Shown here one piece after another: positions 36,694-45,652 of a stretch of 64,000 bases of DNA. The stretch covers positions 3,753,345 to 3,817,344 of the forward strand of contig CP092081.1 of assembly GCA_022226935.1 (NCBI GenBank). The letters are read 5' to 3'. Numbering within the stretch: the stretch's first letter is position 1; each line of letters begins with the position of its first letter. The notes beneath the pieces are model-generated. The model ran no database searches, was not told where the DNA came from, and was given only the letters and a program-made list of their open reading frames with translations. The translations under genes were made by a program, and so were the position numbers. Source of the DNA: Nitrospira sp. (GTDB lineage: Bacteria; Nitrospirota; Nitrospiria; Nitrospirales; Nitrospiraceae).

Positions 36694-37536
36694 ATGAAAC
36701 TCGGAGCCTTTGAGATTTACCCCGTCACCGACGGCCGCTTCCGGCTCGACGGCGGCGCCATGTTCGGCGTCGTGCCGAAAGCCCTGTGGCAAACCTGTTG
36801 TCCGGCGGACAACCTGAATCGCATTCCGCTCAGTCTGACCTGCTTGCTGATCCGCGCCCACGGTCAATACGTGCTCGTGGATACAGGGCTCGGCGATAAG
36901 GAGGATGAGAAATTCCACTCGATGTTTGCGATCGAACGGGCGCCCACCCTGCGCCAATCCCTCTCGCAGCATGGCCTGAGCCGCGACGATATCCATCTGG
37001 TAATCAATACGCATCTCCACTTCGACCATGCGGGAGGCAATACGGCGGCCAACGGAAACAACACGGTGATGCCAGCGTTTCCCAAGGCCACGTACTATGT
37101 GCAGGAGGGGGAATACGACGATGCGGTTCATTCCAACGAACGGACCAGGGCCAGTTATCGCCGCAACAATTTCACACCGGTGGCCGACGCCAATCAGTGG
37201 GCATTGCTCCAGGGTGACACGGAACTGCTGCCGGGAGTGACAGCCGTCGTCACCCCTGGGCATACGCGCTGCCATCAAAGCGTCAAAGTGGAATCGGAAG
37301 GTCGCGTCGCGTTTTTCCTGGGCGATCTCATTCCCACGGTGTCCCATCTTCCGCTTCCCTACATCATGGGATACGACCTGAATCCCCTACAGACACTCGA
37401 CAGCAAACGACAGGTGCTGGAGCGTGCCTGCAATGAACAGTGGTTGTTGCTCTTCGAGCATGATCCGTTCGTGCAGGCCGGATATGTCAGCAAAAACGTG
37501 GACGGGAAATATGTTCTCCGGGAGGTGCCCCTATGA
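36694..37536 (+). CDS. MBL-fold metallohydrolase
   Basis: 280 residues with the metallo-beta-lactamase-fold motif [11 protein letters not shown] (H-x-H-x-D-H), a downstream histidine in [11 protein letters not shown] and another in FEHDPF, the two-zinc set of lactonase/thioesterase-like members. No signal peptide. It sits between the mutase large and small subunit genes and overlaps the latter by ATGA, a location that hints at acyl-CoA or lactone substrates. The ribosome binding site is weak; the start is the first ATG that keeps the fold complete. Substrate unknown. Confidence 0.85.
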   Translation: MKLGAFEIYPVTDGRFRLDGGAMFGVVPKALWQTCCPADNLNRIPLSLTCLLIRAHGQYVLVDTGLGDKEDEKFHSMFAIERAPTLRQSLSQHGLSRDDIHLVINTHLHFDHAGGNTAANGNNTVMPAFPKATYYVQEGEYDDAVHSNERTRASYRRNNFTPVADANQWALLQGDTELLPGVTAVVTPGHTRCHQSVKVESEGRVAFFLGDLIPTVSHLPLPYIMGYDLNPLQTLDSKRQVLERACNEQWLLLFEHDPFVQAGYVSKNVDGKYVLREVPL

Positions 37537-37940
37537 CCGTCGCGGCAACACCCCTGCGGATTTTGATCGGCAAGGTGGGATTGGACGGGCATGACCGCGG
37601 TGTGAAGCTGGTCGCCCGCGCGCTCCGTGATGCGGGCATCGAAATCATTTACACGGGACTTCACCAGAGTCCCGAACAGATCGTGACGACCGCCATCCAG
37701 GAAGACGTGCAAGCCATCGGTCTCAGCATCCATTCCGGCGCCCACAATTCCTTATTCCCCCGGATACTGGGACTGCTGCGGGAACAGGGCGCGGGAGACA
37801 TCGTGCTCTTCGGCGGAGGGATCATTCCCGACGAGGATGTGCCGCGATTGAAGGCGGCAGGCGTGCAGATGTTGTTCCGGCCTGCCACTCCCATGCACGA
37901 CATCGTGGAATTTGTGAACGGGCTTCGAACCGAACGGTAA
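37533..37940 (+). CDS. icmB: Cobalamin-binding small subunit of the acyl-CoA mutase
   Basis: 135 residues forming a complete B12-binding domain: base-off signature DGHDRG (Asp18-x-His20-x-x-Gly23, His20 being the cobalt ligand), LSIHSGAHN and [11 protein letters not shown]. The size equals known separate IcmB-type subunits. It pairs with the large subunit encoded upstream, from which it is separated by the MBL-fold gene. The start overlaps that gene's stop codon. Confidence 0.9.
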   Translation: MTVAATPLRILIGKVGLDGHDRGVKLVARALRDAGIEIIYTGLHQSPEQIVTTAIQEDVQAIGLSIHSGAHNSLFPRILGLLREQGAGDIVLFGGGIIPDEDVPRLKAAGVQMLFRPATPMHDIVEFVNGLRTER

Positions 37941-37953
37941 GAGGATTCCGGCC

Positions 37954-39558
37954 ATGCGTGTGTTGAACACGGCAGTACGGCGAGAATCGGAAGACTTCCG
38001 ACGAGGCCAAGCCCATTACGATGGCCTGATGGCCGATCTGCGGAAACATCTGGAGCTGGTGCGGGCCGGCGGATCGGCCGACGCCATCGCGCTTCACAAG
38101 CAACGCGGCAAACTCACCGCGCGCGAACGGATTTCAGCGCTGCTCGACCCGGGCTCGCCCTGGCTGGAACTGAGCCCGCTCGCCGCCTTCAACCTCTACG
38201 ACAATCAGGTGCCCTCAGCCGGGCTGATCACCGGCATCGGTTCGGTGTCGGGGCGCTTCTGTGTCATCGCAGCCAATGATGCCACGGTCAAAGGCGGCAC
38301 CTACTTCCCGATGACCATCACCAAACACCTTCGCGCGCAGGCCATCGCGCTGGAGAACCGGCTGCCGGCGATTTACCTCGTGGATTCCGGGGGCGTGTTC
38401 CTCCCGATGCAGGCCGAGGTCTTTGCAGACAAGGACCATTTCGGGCGGATCTTTTTCAACCAGGCGCGCATGTCGGCGGCCGGTATTCCTCAACTCGCCG
38501 TGGTCATGGGCATGTGCACCGCCGGCGGCGCCTATGTGCCGGCGATGTGTGATGAGAATGTCATCGTAAAGGGGACCGGCACGATTTATCTGGCCGGACC
38601 GCCGCTGGTCAAGGCCGCGACCGGCGAAGACGTCACCACCGAGGAACTGGGCGGCGCTGACCTCCACACGCGTCTGTCCGGCGTGAGCGACCATCTGGCC
38701 GATGACGACCATGACGCCTTGGACATCTGCCGTTCGATCATTGCCGCCTTGGGGCGACGGCCGCCGAAACTCCGGCGAGGAGCGATCGACGAACCGCTGT
38801 ATCCAGCCGACGATCTCTATGGCCTCATCCCCGCCAACCCTCGCCAAAAGTTCGAGGTCCGGGAGATCATCGCCCGACTTGTGGACGGCAGCCGCTTCCA
38901 CGAATTCAAAGCGCGATACGGCTCCACGCTCGTCTGCGGCTTCGCGCAGTGGATGGGCCATCTGGTGGGGATCGTCGCCAACAACGGCGTGCTGCTTTCG
39001 GAATCGGCGCTCAAAGGGGCGCACTTCGTCCAGCTCTGCGCCCAGCGTCGCGTGCCGCTCGTGTTTTTGCAGAACATCACCGGCTTCATGGTCGGAAAAG
39101 ATTATGAAAGCCGGGGCATCATCAAGGACGGCGCGAAGATGGTCCAGGCGGTGTCGACGGCGGAGGTCCCGAAATTCACGATCCTGATCGGCGCCTCCCA
39201 TGGAGCCGGCAACTATGCCATGTGCGGGCGAGCGTATGGCCCGAGATTTCTGTTCACCTGGCCGAACGCGCGCATCTCCGTGATGGGAGCGCAGCAGGCT
39301 GCGCAAGTGCTGGTGACGGTCAAGGCCCAACAACGAGCGCGAGAAAAGGCTGCGTTCGCGGATGATGAACGCCGCTGCATCACCGAAGCGACCTTGCGGC
39401 AATATGAGCAGGAAGGCAGTCCCTATTTCAGCAGCGCCCGTGTGTGGGATGACGGCATTCTGGATCCGATCGACACCCGCCGCGTCATCGGATTCTGCCT
39501 GGATCTGGCGGCATTGTCGCCCGTGAAGGACAGCCACGCGCCTGTATTTCGTATGTGA
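37954..39558 (+). CDS. liuB: Acyl-CoA carboxylase beta subunit, methylcrotonyl-CoA carboxylase-like
   Basis: 534 residues, two crotonase-like carboxyltransferase domains. [50 protein letters not shown] and [13 protein letters not shown] closely follow the methylcrotonyl-CoA carboxylase beta family. With the hydratase and HMG-CoA lyase just downstream it fits the leucine (liu) pathway. The biotin carboxylase/biotin carrier subunit, which normally lies next to it, is not in this window, so the partner must be encoded elsewhere. Confidence 0.87.
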   Translation: MRVLNTAVRRESEDFRRGQAHYDGLMADLRKHLELVRAGGSADAIALHKQRGKLTARERISALLDPGSPWLELSPLAAFNLYDNQVPSAGLITGIGSVSGRFCVIAANDATVKGGTYFPMTITKHLRAQAIALENRLPAIYLVDSGGVFLPMQAEVFADKDHFGRIFFNQARMSAAGIPQLAVVMGMCTAGGAYVPAMCDENVIVKGTGTIYLAGPPLVKAATGEDVTTEELGGADLHTRLSGVSDHLADDDHDALDICRSIIAALGRRPPKLRRGAIDEPLYPADDLYGLIPANPRQKFEVREIIARLVDGSRFHEFKARYGSTLVCGFAQWMGHLVGIVANNGVLLSESALKGAHFVQLCAQRRVPLVFLQNITGFMVGKDYESRGIIKDGAKMVQAVSTAEVPKFTILIGASHGAGNYAMCGRAYGPRFLFTWPNARISVMGAQQAAQVLVTVKAQQRAREKAAFADDERRCITEATLRQYEQEGSPYFSSARVWDDGILDPIDTRRVIGFCLDLAALSPVKDSHAPVFRM

Positions 39559-39577
39559 GCAGCCCTAGGAGGGACAG

Positions 39578-40423
39578 ATGCGGCCATTCACCAGGCTCGT
39601 GATTGACTCGAATGGCACCATGGCGCGTGTGACGCTCAATCGGCCCGATCGCCGGAATGCCTTCGACGATCAGATGGCGACGGAACTCCGGGAAGCCTTT
39701 GAAGACCTGGCGCACGATCCATCGCTGCGAGGCATCGTGCTGGCCGCTGCCGGCTCCGTCTTTTGCGCGGGAGCCGACCTTCAATGCATGCAGGCCGACG
39801 GGCCGGTGTCGGAAACCCCGGCGATGCGTGACGCCCATCACCTCTTGCGCATGTTTCGCGCCATCGATGAATTCCCCTGTCCGGTCATTGCGCGCGTGCA
39901 GGGATCGGCGTTCGGTGGCGGACTCGGTCTCTTGGCCGTCTGCGACATCGTGGTAGCGGCGGAGGAGGCCACCTTTGCCCTGAGCGAACCCAGGCTCGGG
40001 TTGATTCCGGCCGTCATCGCGCCGTTTCTGTTGCACAAAGCGGGTGAATCGTTCCTCCGGCGGTACGGCTTGACCGGCGAGACATTCTGCGCGTCGACGG
40101 CTCAGCGCTACAACCTCGCCCATGACGTCGTCCCGCAGAGCAGTCTGGATGATCGCATCACCGAACTGAGCGACGCGATCATGCAGCTGGCGCCCTGTGC
40201 CACCAAGGAAAGCAAACTGTTGTTCCACCGGATGCGAGCCCTATCCGATAAAGAACGCTTGGCCCTGGGGCCGGAATACAATGCCCGCGCGCGCTGCGCT
40301 CCGGAGGCAGCCGAAGGGCTGCGGGCTTTCATCGAGAAACGGCCGCCCTCGTGGGCCAAACCCCGCGAGCGGAAGCCGCAGGAGGCGACCACGTCCGACG
40401 ATGTTGTCCTTCGCCACAGATGA
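39578..40423 (+). CDS. liuC: Enoyl-CoA hydratase family, probable methylglutaconyl-CoA hydratase
   Basis: 281-residue crotonase-fold protein with oxyanion segments FCAGADL and GSAFGGGLGLLAVC and the acidic region ALSEPRLGLIPAVIAPF. The LSEPRLGLIPA sequence is typical of the methylglutaconyl-CoA (AUH/LiuC) group as recalled. Position between the carboxylase beta subunit and HMG-CoA lyase matches the leucine pathway step 3-methylglutaconyl-CoA to HMG-CoA. RBS AGGAGGGAC. Its 3' end overlaps the lyase start by 23 bases. Confidence 0.87.
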   Translation: MRPFTRLVIDSNGTMARVTLNRPDRRNAFDDQMATELREAFEDLAHDPSLRGIVLAAAGSVFCAGADLQCMQADGPVSETPAMRDAHHLLRMFRAIDEFPCPVIARVQGSAFGGGLGLLAVCDIVVAAEEATFALSEPRLGLIPAVIAPFLLHKAGESFLRRYGLTGETFCASTAQRYNLAHDVVPQSSLDDRITELSDAIMQLAPCATKESKLLFHRMRALSDKERLALGPEYNARARCAPEAAEGLRAFIEKRPPSWAKPRERKPQEATTSDDVVLRHR

Positions 40424-41348
40424 GTCGCGCCGGTTGCCGGTCCGGATCATTGAGGTGTCGCCCCGTGACGGGCTGCAACATGAAGCGCTGTTCGTGCCGA
40501 CGGCGCGCAAGATCGATCTGATCAATGCCCTGTCGCGCAGCGGTGTGACGGAAATTGAAGCGGGTTCCTTTATCTCGCCCGCGGCCGTTCCGCAACTGGC
40601 CGACTCCGATGAAGTCTTCCGCGCCATCGACCGGGTTCCCGGCGTCACCTATTCCGCCTTGGTGCCGAACGAGCGGGGCTTGGAGCGAGCACGGGCGGCG
40701 GCAGTGCAGAAGATCGCCGTCTTCACGGCGGCCTCGGACAGCTTCACACGCCATAACATCAAGGCAACCGTCCGTGAATCCTTGGTTCGCTTCACACCGG
40801 TGATCCAGGGAGCGAAACGGGACGGGATGCTGGTGCGCGGCTACATCTCCACCGCTGTGTGGTGCCCTTATGAAGGTCGCATGGCGCCCCAAATTACATT
40901 GGATGTCATGCGACGGCTGCTCGATCTCGGTGTGGATGACATCTCTCTGGGAGACACGCTCGGCAGAGCTTCTCCTGCCGACATGCGCGCCTTGCTCGAT
41001 GCCGTCATGCCGCATATCGAACCGGTCCGCCTGTCGCTCCATGTCCATGACACGTACGGAATGGCCGTCGCCAATGTGCTCACGGCCTGGGAGGGCTATG
41101 GGATCACCGCATTCGATTGTTCGGCCGGCGGCCTCGGCGGGTGTCCCTATGCGCCAGGCGCATCCGGCAACGCCGCGACAGAAGACGTGGTGTTCGCCCT
41201 GAAGGCCTCCGGGGCTCCGATTGCAGTGGATGAAGAGCTCATAGTCGACTGTGCGCGGCGGTTGAGCGCACTGACCGGACACCCTCCGCATTCGCGGCTT
41301 TCGCAGGTACCGCCGTCTCATATCAGACAACCGGTCCTGAAGGTGTGA
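40401..41348 (+). CDS. liuE: Hydroxymethylglutaryl-CoA lyase
   Basis: 315 residues of the HMG-CoA lyase TIM barrel. Metal/catalytic motifs VSPRDGLQHE, LHVHDTYGMAVANV and the signature GGLGGCPYAPGASGN with the catalytic cysteine are all present. It splits HMG-CoA to acetyl-CoA and acetoacetate. ATG at 40401 inside the hydratase gene is chosen because the family N-terminus (VRIIEVSPRDG) begins 17 residues later; the frame is open further upstream only by chance. Confidence 0.92.
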   Translation: MLSFATDESRRLPVRIIEVSPRDGLQHEALFVPTARKIDLINALSRSGVTEIEAGSFISPAAVPQLADSDEVFRAIDRVPGVTYSALVPNERGLERARAAAVQKIAVFTAASDSFTRHNIKATVRESLVRFTPVIQGAKRDGMLVRGYISTAVWCPYEGRMAPQITLDVMRRLLDLGVDDISLGDTLGRASPADMRALLDAVMPHIEPVRLSLHVHDTYGMAVANVLTAWEGYGITAFDCSAGGLGGCPYAPGASGNAATEDVVFALKASGAPIAVDEELIVDCARRLSALTGHPPHSRLSQVPPSHIRQPVLKV

Positions 41349-41349
41349 C

Positions 41350-42165
41350 GTGAACCAAGTCACCGCGCATCGATCATTCACGCACGATGCCGCCGAGCTG
41401 GCGAAACAGGTCGAAGCCGGCGAGGTCAGAGCCGTCGCGCGTGTCATCACCTGGCTCGAGAACCGGGACCCGACCGGAGCGGCGGTGCTGACCCATGTGG
41501 CTCCGTCCCTGAATCGCGCCTTCGTGATCGGGATCACGGGCTATCCCGGCACGGGAAAAAGCACATTGATCGATCAGCTCATCACGGCCTATCGCCGCCT
41601 GGGACAAAAGGTCGGCGTGCTGGCGGTGGATATCAGCAGTCCTGTAACGGGCGGCGCCGTGCTGGGCGATCGCATCAGGATGCAGCGGCATACGGACGAC
41701 CCGCAGGTTTACATCCGCAGTATGGCGACACGCGGCCACCAGGGCGGACTCGCCGCAGCGACGCAGCAAGCGGTGCGGGTCTTGGATGCCGCCGGCTTTG
41801 GCGTGATTCTCATCGAGACGGTCGGCGTCGGTCAGAGCGAAGTGGACATCATGCGCGTCGCCCACACGGTGGTCGCGGTGGTCGCGCCGGGACTCGGCGA
41901 CGACGTCCAGGCCATGAAGGCGGGACTGTTGGAAATCGCGGACATCGTCGTGGTGAACAAAGGCGATCGCGAAGGCGCGGATACAGCCTTGCGGGATTTG
42001 CGGGAATGGTGCAAGACCGTGATCCGCACCGTGGCGGTCAAGGGGGAAGGGATCGCGGAACTGATTGCGGTCATCGCGGAACACGAACGGTGGCGGGATC
42101 TGGACAGGCCGGCTCTCCATAGGCGTAAAGGGCCTTCCATCGACCTCGGTTCGCGAGCGGGATAA
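41350..42165 (+). CDS. MeaB/ArgK-family G3E P-loop GTPase
   Basis: 271 residues: G1 GYPGTGKST (64-72), base II/III region VLAVDISSPVTGG, RMATRG-like SMATRGHQGG, ETVGVGQSE (G3) and NKGD (G4). MeaB-type GTPases load and protect B12-dependent acyl-CoA mutases, so the partner should be the isobutyryl-CoA-type mutase encoded 4-7 kb upstream. It is some 40-60 residues shorter than usual and lacks most of the C-terminal dimerisation helix. GTG start directly after the lyase stop. Confidence 0.9.
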   Translation: MNQVTAHRSFTHDAAELAKQVEAGEVRAVARVITWLENRDPTGAAVLTHVAPSLNRAFVIGITGYPGTGKSTLIDQLITAYRRLGQKVGVLAVDISSPVTGGAVLGDRIRMQRHTDDPQVYIRSMATRGHQGGLAAATQQAVRVLDAAGFGVILIETVGVGQSEVDIMRVAHTVVAVVAPGLGDDVQAMKAGLLEIADIVVVNKGDREGADTALRDLREWCKTVIRTVAVKGEGIAELIAVIAEHERWRDLDRPALHRRKGPSIDLGSRAG

Positions 42166-42196
42166 CCCTGTTGCTGTAATGGCCATGAGGTAGCGC

Positions 42197-43591
42197 ATGC
42201 TGGCCGATCGTCTGGCTCACTATACGCAGTCGCTCCGATTCAACGACCTGCCGAGCGACGTGATCCACGAGGTCAAGCGACGCATTGTGGACAGTCTCGG
42301 CTGCGCGTTCGGCGCTTGGACTGCGACTCCCTGCAGGATCGCCAGGGAGATGGCCCTCGCCGTGAAGGTCCCCGGCGGGGCGGCGGTGTGGGGAACGAAT
42401 CAGAAGACGCTTCCCGACCTTGCGACGTTCGCCAATGGCGCCATGGTTCGATACCTCGACTTCAACGATACCTACCTGTCCAAAGAGCCGGCCCATCCCT
42501 CGGACAATATCCCGGCGGTCCTGGCGGCGGGGGAAACCGTGCATGCGCCCGGCAAGCTCGTGATTCAGGCTCTCACCCTGTCCTATGAAATCCAATGCCG
42601 TCTCTGCGACGCCGCCGCCTTGCGGCCCCGGGGTTGGGACCATGTCACCTATGGGCCGATCTCGTCTGCGCTCGGCATTGCCAACGTTCTCGAGCTCACA
42701 GAAGCGCAGACCCGCCAGGCCGTCAACCTGGCCGGCGTGGCCAATATCGCGCTGCGGCAGACCAGGGTCGGCGACCTGTCGATGTGGAAGGCCTGCGCCT
42801 TTTCCAACGCGGCGCGCAACGGCATGTTCGCCGCCCTGCTCGCCCGGCGTGGCATGACGGGGCCTGCCCCGATTTTCGAAGGCGACAAGGGGTTCATGAA
42901 GCTGGTTTCCGGCCCATTCGAACTGCCGATGTTGGGAGGCGAAGCGATGCCGGGCGGAGAGCCGGTTCCCTTCAAAATCCTCAAGACCTGCATCAAACAC
43001 TTCCCCGTGGAATACCACGCGCAAAGCGCCGTCGAAGCCGCATTGGCTCTGCGAGCGGAACTGCTTGCAACGGAAGGGAAGGGTTGGCTCGACAAGGCGG
43101 CCGATGTCGAGATCGGCAGTTACGACGTCGCCATCGAAATCATCGGGCGTGATCCGGAGAAATGGCAGCCCACGACGAGAGAAACAGCCGACCACAGTTT
43201 TCCTTACTGCGTGGCGGTCGCCCTCGTCGATGGCCGCGTGAACATGAGCTCATTCAGCCCGAAACGGCTGCGAGACCCGCGGCTCCGCGAGCTGATGAAG
43301 AAAATTCATGTCGTGAAACTGTCGGAACTCGAACATCGCTACCCGACGACCATGCCGACTCGCCTCACAATCCGAACGTCACGAGGCTCGACGTATAGCC
43401 GGCAGGTGGATCAACCACTCGGTCATCCAGGCCATCCTCTGTCGGATCAGGACGTTGAGGATAAACTCCGGCGCCTCGCGTCCAGACGGATCGATCGCGC
43501 GCAACTCGATCGCCTGCTCGACTTCGTCTGGCACCTTGAAGAACAGCAAGACATCGCCGCATTCATGCCGCTGTTGAGGGTGCGCTCATGA
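42197..43591 (+). CDS. prpD: MmgE/PrpD-family 2-methylcitrate dehydratase
   Basis: 464-residue MmgE/PrpD protein: AVWGTNQKTLPDLATFANGAMVRYLDFNDTY-type helical region (short excerpt: RYLDFNDTYLS), KHFPVEYHAQS and DHSFPYCVAVAL are family landmarks. It dehydrates 2-methylcitrate in propionyl-CoA breakdown. It overlaps methylisocitrate lyase by ATGA and citrate-synthase-like PrpC follows, so the methylcitrate pathway is nearly complete; an aconitase for the rehydration step would be supplied by the TCA cycle. RBS GAGGTAGC. Confidence 0.92.
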   Translation: MLADRLAHYTQSLRFNDLPSDVIHEVKRRIVDSLGCAFGAWTATPCRIAREMALAVKVPGGAAVWGTNQKTLPDLATFANGAMVRYLDFNDTYLSKEPAHPSDNIPAVLAAGETVHAPGKLVIQALTLSYEIQCRLCDAAALRPRGWDHVTYGPISSALGIANVLELTEAQTRQAVNLAGVANIALRQTRVGDLSMWKACAFSNAARNGMFAALLARRGMTGPAPIFEGDKGFMKLVSGPFELPMLGGEAMPGGEPVPFKILKTCIKHFPVEYHAQSAVEAALALRAELLATEGKGWLDKAADVEIGSYDVAIEIIGRDPEKWQPTTRETADHSFPYCVAVALVDGRVNMSSFSPKRLRDPRLRELMKKIHVVKLSELEHRYPTTMPTRLTIRTSRGSTYSRQVDQPLGHPGHPLSDQDVEDKLRRLASRRIDRAQLDRLLDFVWHLEEQQDIAAFMPLLRVRS

Positions 43592-44526
43592 CACTCCATC
43601 AATCGACCAGTGACAAGACACAACGATTGCGCGCGGTATTGGCCAGGCGCACGGTGGCCATCCCGGGGGCCTGCAATGCGTTGACCGCCCTTCAGATCGA
43701 ACGAGCGGGGTTTGAGGCCGTCTACGTATCCGGCGCCGCCGTGTCCGCCGCGCGCGGTCTGCCGGACACCGGCCTGATTTCGTTGACGGAGATGGCCGAA
43801 GCCGCAAAAACCATCGCCAGGGCTGTGGCCATTCCCACCATCGTCGATGCGGACACGGGATATGGGCCTCCTTCGATCGTGATGGACGCAGTCCGTGAAT
43901 TCGAGCGCGCCGGAGTCGCGGGCATGCAGATCGAAGATCAGGAGGCGGCCAAAAAATGCGGGCATCTGGAGGGTAAACGCGTCATCCCCGTCGGCGCCAT
44001 GGTCGCCAAAATCACCGCAGCCGTGAACGCCAGGCGCACGCGGAATTTTCTGATCGTGGCGCGCACCGATGCGCGAGCGGTCGATGGCCTCAAGGCCGCG
44101 ATTCAACGGGCCAAGGCCTATGCCGAGGCGGGCGCAGACCTGCTGTTTCCAGAAGCCCTTGTCTCAGTCGAAGAATTCGGCATCTTTGCGCGGGAAATAC
44201 GGGACGCGGGCATTCGTGTGCCGTTGATCGCCAACATGACGGAGTTCGGCCGGACCCCCTATCTCAGCGTGGACGAGTTTCAAGCCTTGGGTTATCAAGC
44301 GGTGCTGTTTCCGGTCAGCACATTACGGGTTGCGGCGCGGGCGGTCGAAAAATTGCTGTCGGAACTGAAGTTCTTCGGCTCGCAGCGGAACTGGCTCGAT
44401 CACATGATGACCAGGCAGGAACTGTACGACCTGATTCATTACGAGGATGGCACCACATCGATGCGGAGGTCACATGAACCAGACCATGCAGGAACAGCCA
44501 ACGGCGAAGGCTCAAGACCATCCTGA
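43588..44526 (+). CDS. prpB: Methylisocitrate lyase
   Basis: 312 residues of the isocitrate lyase/PEP mutase superfamily with the catalytic cysteine in KKCGHLEGK, metal-site DADTGYG and IEDQEAA, and VARTDA. It cleaves 2-methylisocitrate to pyruvate and succinate. Length is typical for PrpB, clearly shorter than isocitrate lyase. Overlaps prpD by four bases and prpC by 53 bases. Confidence 0.94.
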   Translation: MTLHQSTSDKTQRLRAVLARRTVAIPGACNALTALQIERAGFEAVYVSGAAVSAARGLPDTGLISLTEMAEAAKTIARAVAIPTIVDADTGYGPPSIVMDAVREFERAGVAGMQIEDQEAAKKCGHLEGKRVIPVGAMVAKITAAVNARRTRNFLIVARTDARAVDGLKAAIQRAKAYAEAGADLLFPEALVSVEEFGIFAREIRDAGIRVPLIANMTEFGRTPYLSVDEFQALGYQAVLFPVSTLRVAARAVEKLLSELKFFGSQRNWLDHMMTRQELYDLIHYEDGTTSMRRSHEPDHAGTANGEGSRPS

Positions 44527-45652
44527 ATACAGTCCAGGCCTGGAAGGGGTGATTGCCGGGGAGTCGGCCATCTGCCAGGTCGATGAAGGGGAAGCGGGAC
44601 TGCGGTATCGAGGCTATGCGATCGGCGACCTCGCCGGACGAAGCAGTTTCGAAGAGGTCGCCTACCTCCTGCTCTTCGGCCACCTGCCCACCAGAACGGA
44701 GTTGGAGGAATTTTCTCGTCTCTTGGTGCGCAATCGTCGGCTTCCTCAGCAGGTGCAGCACTTTGTCGAGAGCCTGACGCCCGGCATGCATCCGATGGAT
44801 GTATTACGAACCGGGATTTCACTCCTCGGGCTGCATGATCCTGATGCGCAAGACGGATCCCGCGAGGCGAACCTTCGCAAATCAGTACGATTGCTCGCGC
44901 ACATTCCTCAACTGATTGCGGCCAGCCACCAGGTCATGGCGGGCCGGCCACCCACAACGCCGGATTCTCACGGAAGCTTCGCCGAGAACCTTCTGAGCCT
45001 CGTCGCCGGTCGCCGCTATGGAGACATCGGGGCGGCCATGGCCGAGGCGATGAACGTCTCGCTGATTCTGTATGCGGAACATGAGTTCAATGCCTCCACC
45101 TTTGTCGCCCGGGTTACCGCGTCTACCCTCACCGACCTGCATGGCGCGATCACAGCGGCAGTGGCCACGCTCAAAGGTCCGCTCCATGGGGGCGCCAATG
45201 AAGCGGTGGCCGCGATGTTGATCGAGATCGGCCGGCCGGAGCATGTGGAATTCTGGCTGCGCGACACGCTGGCGCACAAACGGCGCGTGATGGGATTCGG
45301 CCACCGCGTGCTCCGGCAAGGCGATGCCCGCTCCGCCATCATCCAGCGCCACGCCGAGCGATTGAGCGATCTCTGCGGCGACCGCAACTGGTATCAGATT
45401 GCCGCCGCACTCGACCGACTCATGCTGGAGGAAAAGGGATTGCGCCCCAATCTGGATTTTTATACGGCCGTCGCTTACCTCCTGATGGGCATCCCGCGCG
45501 AACTGTCCACGCCGTTGTTTGTCTGTTCGCGCATCACGGGCTGGTGCGCGCATGTCATCGAGCAGCAGGAACACAACCGGTTGATCAGACCGCGGGCGCT
45601 CTACACGGGCCCCGCGCCCAAAACGTATGAACCTCTTGAACGACGTACGTGA
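44474..45652 (+). CDS. prpC: 2-Methylcitrate synthase / citrate synthase family
   Basis: 392 residues with the three catalytic residues of citrate synthases: histidine in LILYAEHEFNAST, histidine in GPLHGGANE and aspartate in LRPNLDFYTA. Start at 44474 follows GGAGGTCAC. Placement after PrpD and PrpB indicates condensation of propionyl-CoA and oxaloacetate. The gene begins inside prpB and its end overlaps the next ligase gene by 26 bases, so all four are translationally linked. Confidence 0.92.
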   Translation: MNQTMQEQPTAKAQDHPEYSPGLEGVIAGESAICQVDEGEAGLRYRGYAIGDLAGRSSFEEVAYLLLFGHLPTRTELEEFSRLLVRNRRLPQQVQHFVESLTPGMHPMDVLRTGISLLGLHDPDAQDGSREANLRKSVRLLAHIPQLIAASHQVMAGRPPTTPDSHGSFAENLLSLVAGRRYGDIGAAMAEAMNVSLILYAEHEFNASTFVARVTASTLTDLHGAITAAVATLKGPLHGGANEAVAAMLIEIGRPEHVEFWLRDTLAHKRRVMGFGHRVLRQGDARSAIIQRHAERLSDLCGDRNWYQIAAALDRLMLEEKGLRPNLDFYTAVAYLLMGIPRELSTPLFVCSRITGWCAHVIEQQEHNRLIRPRALYTGPAPKTYEPLERRT

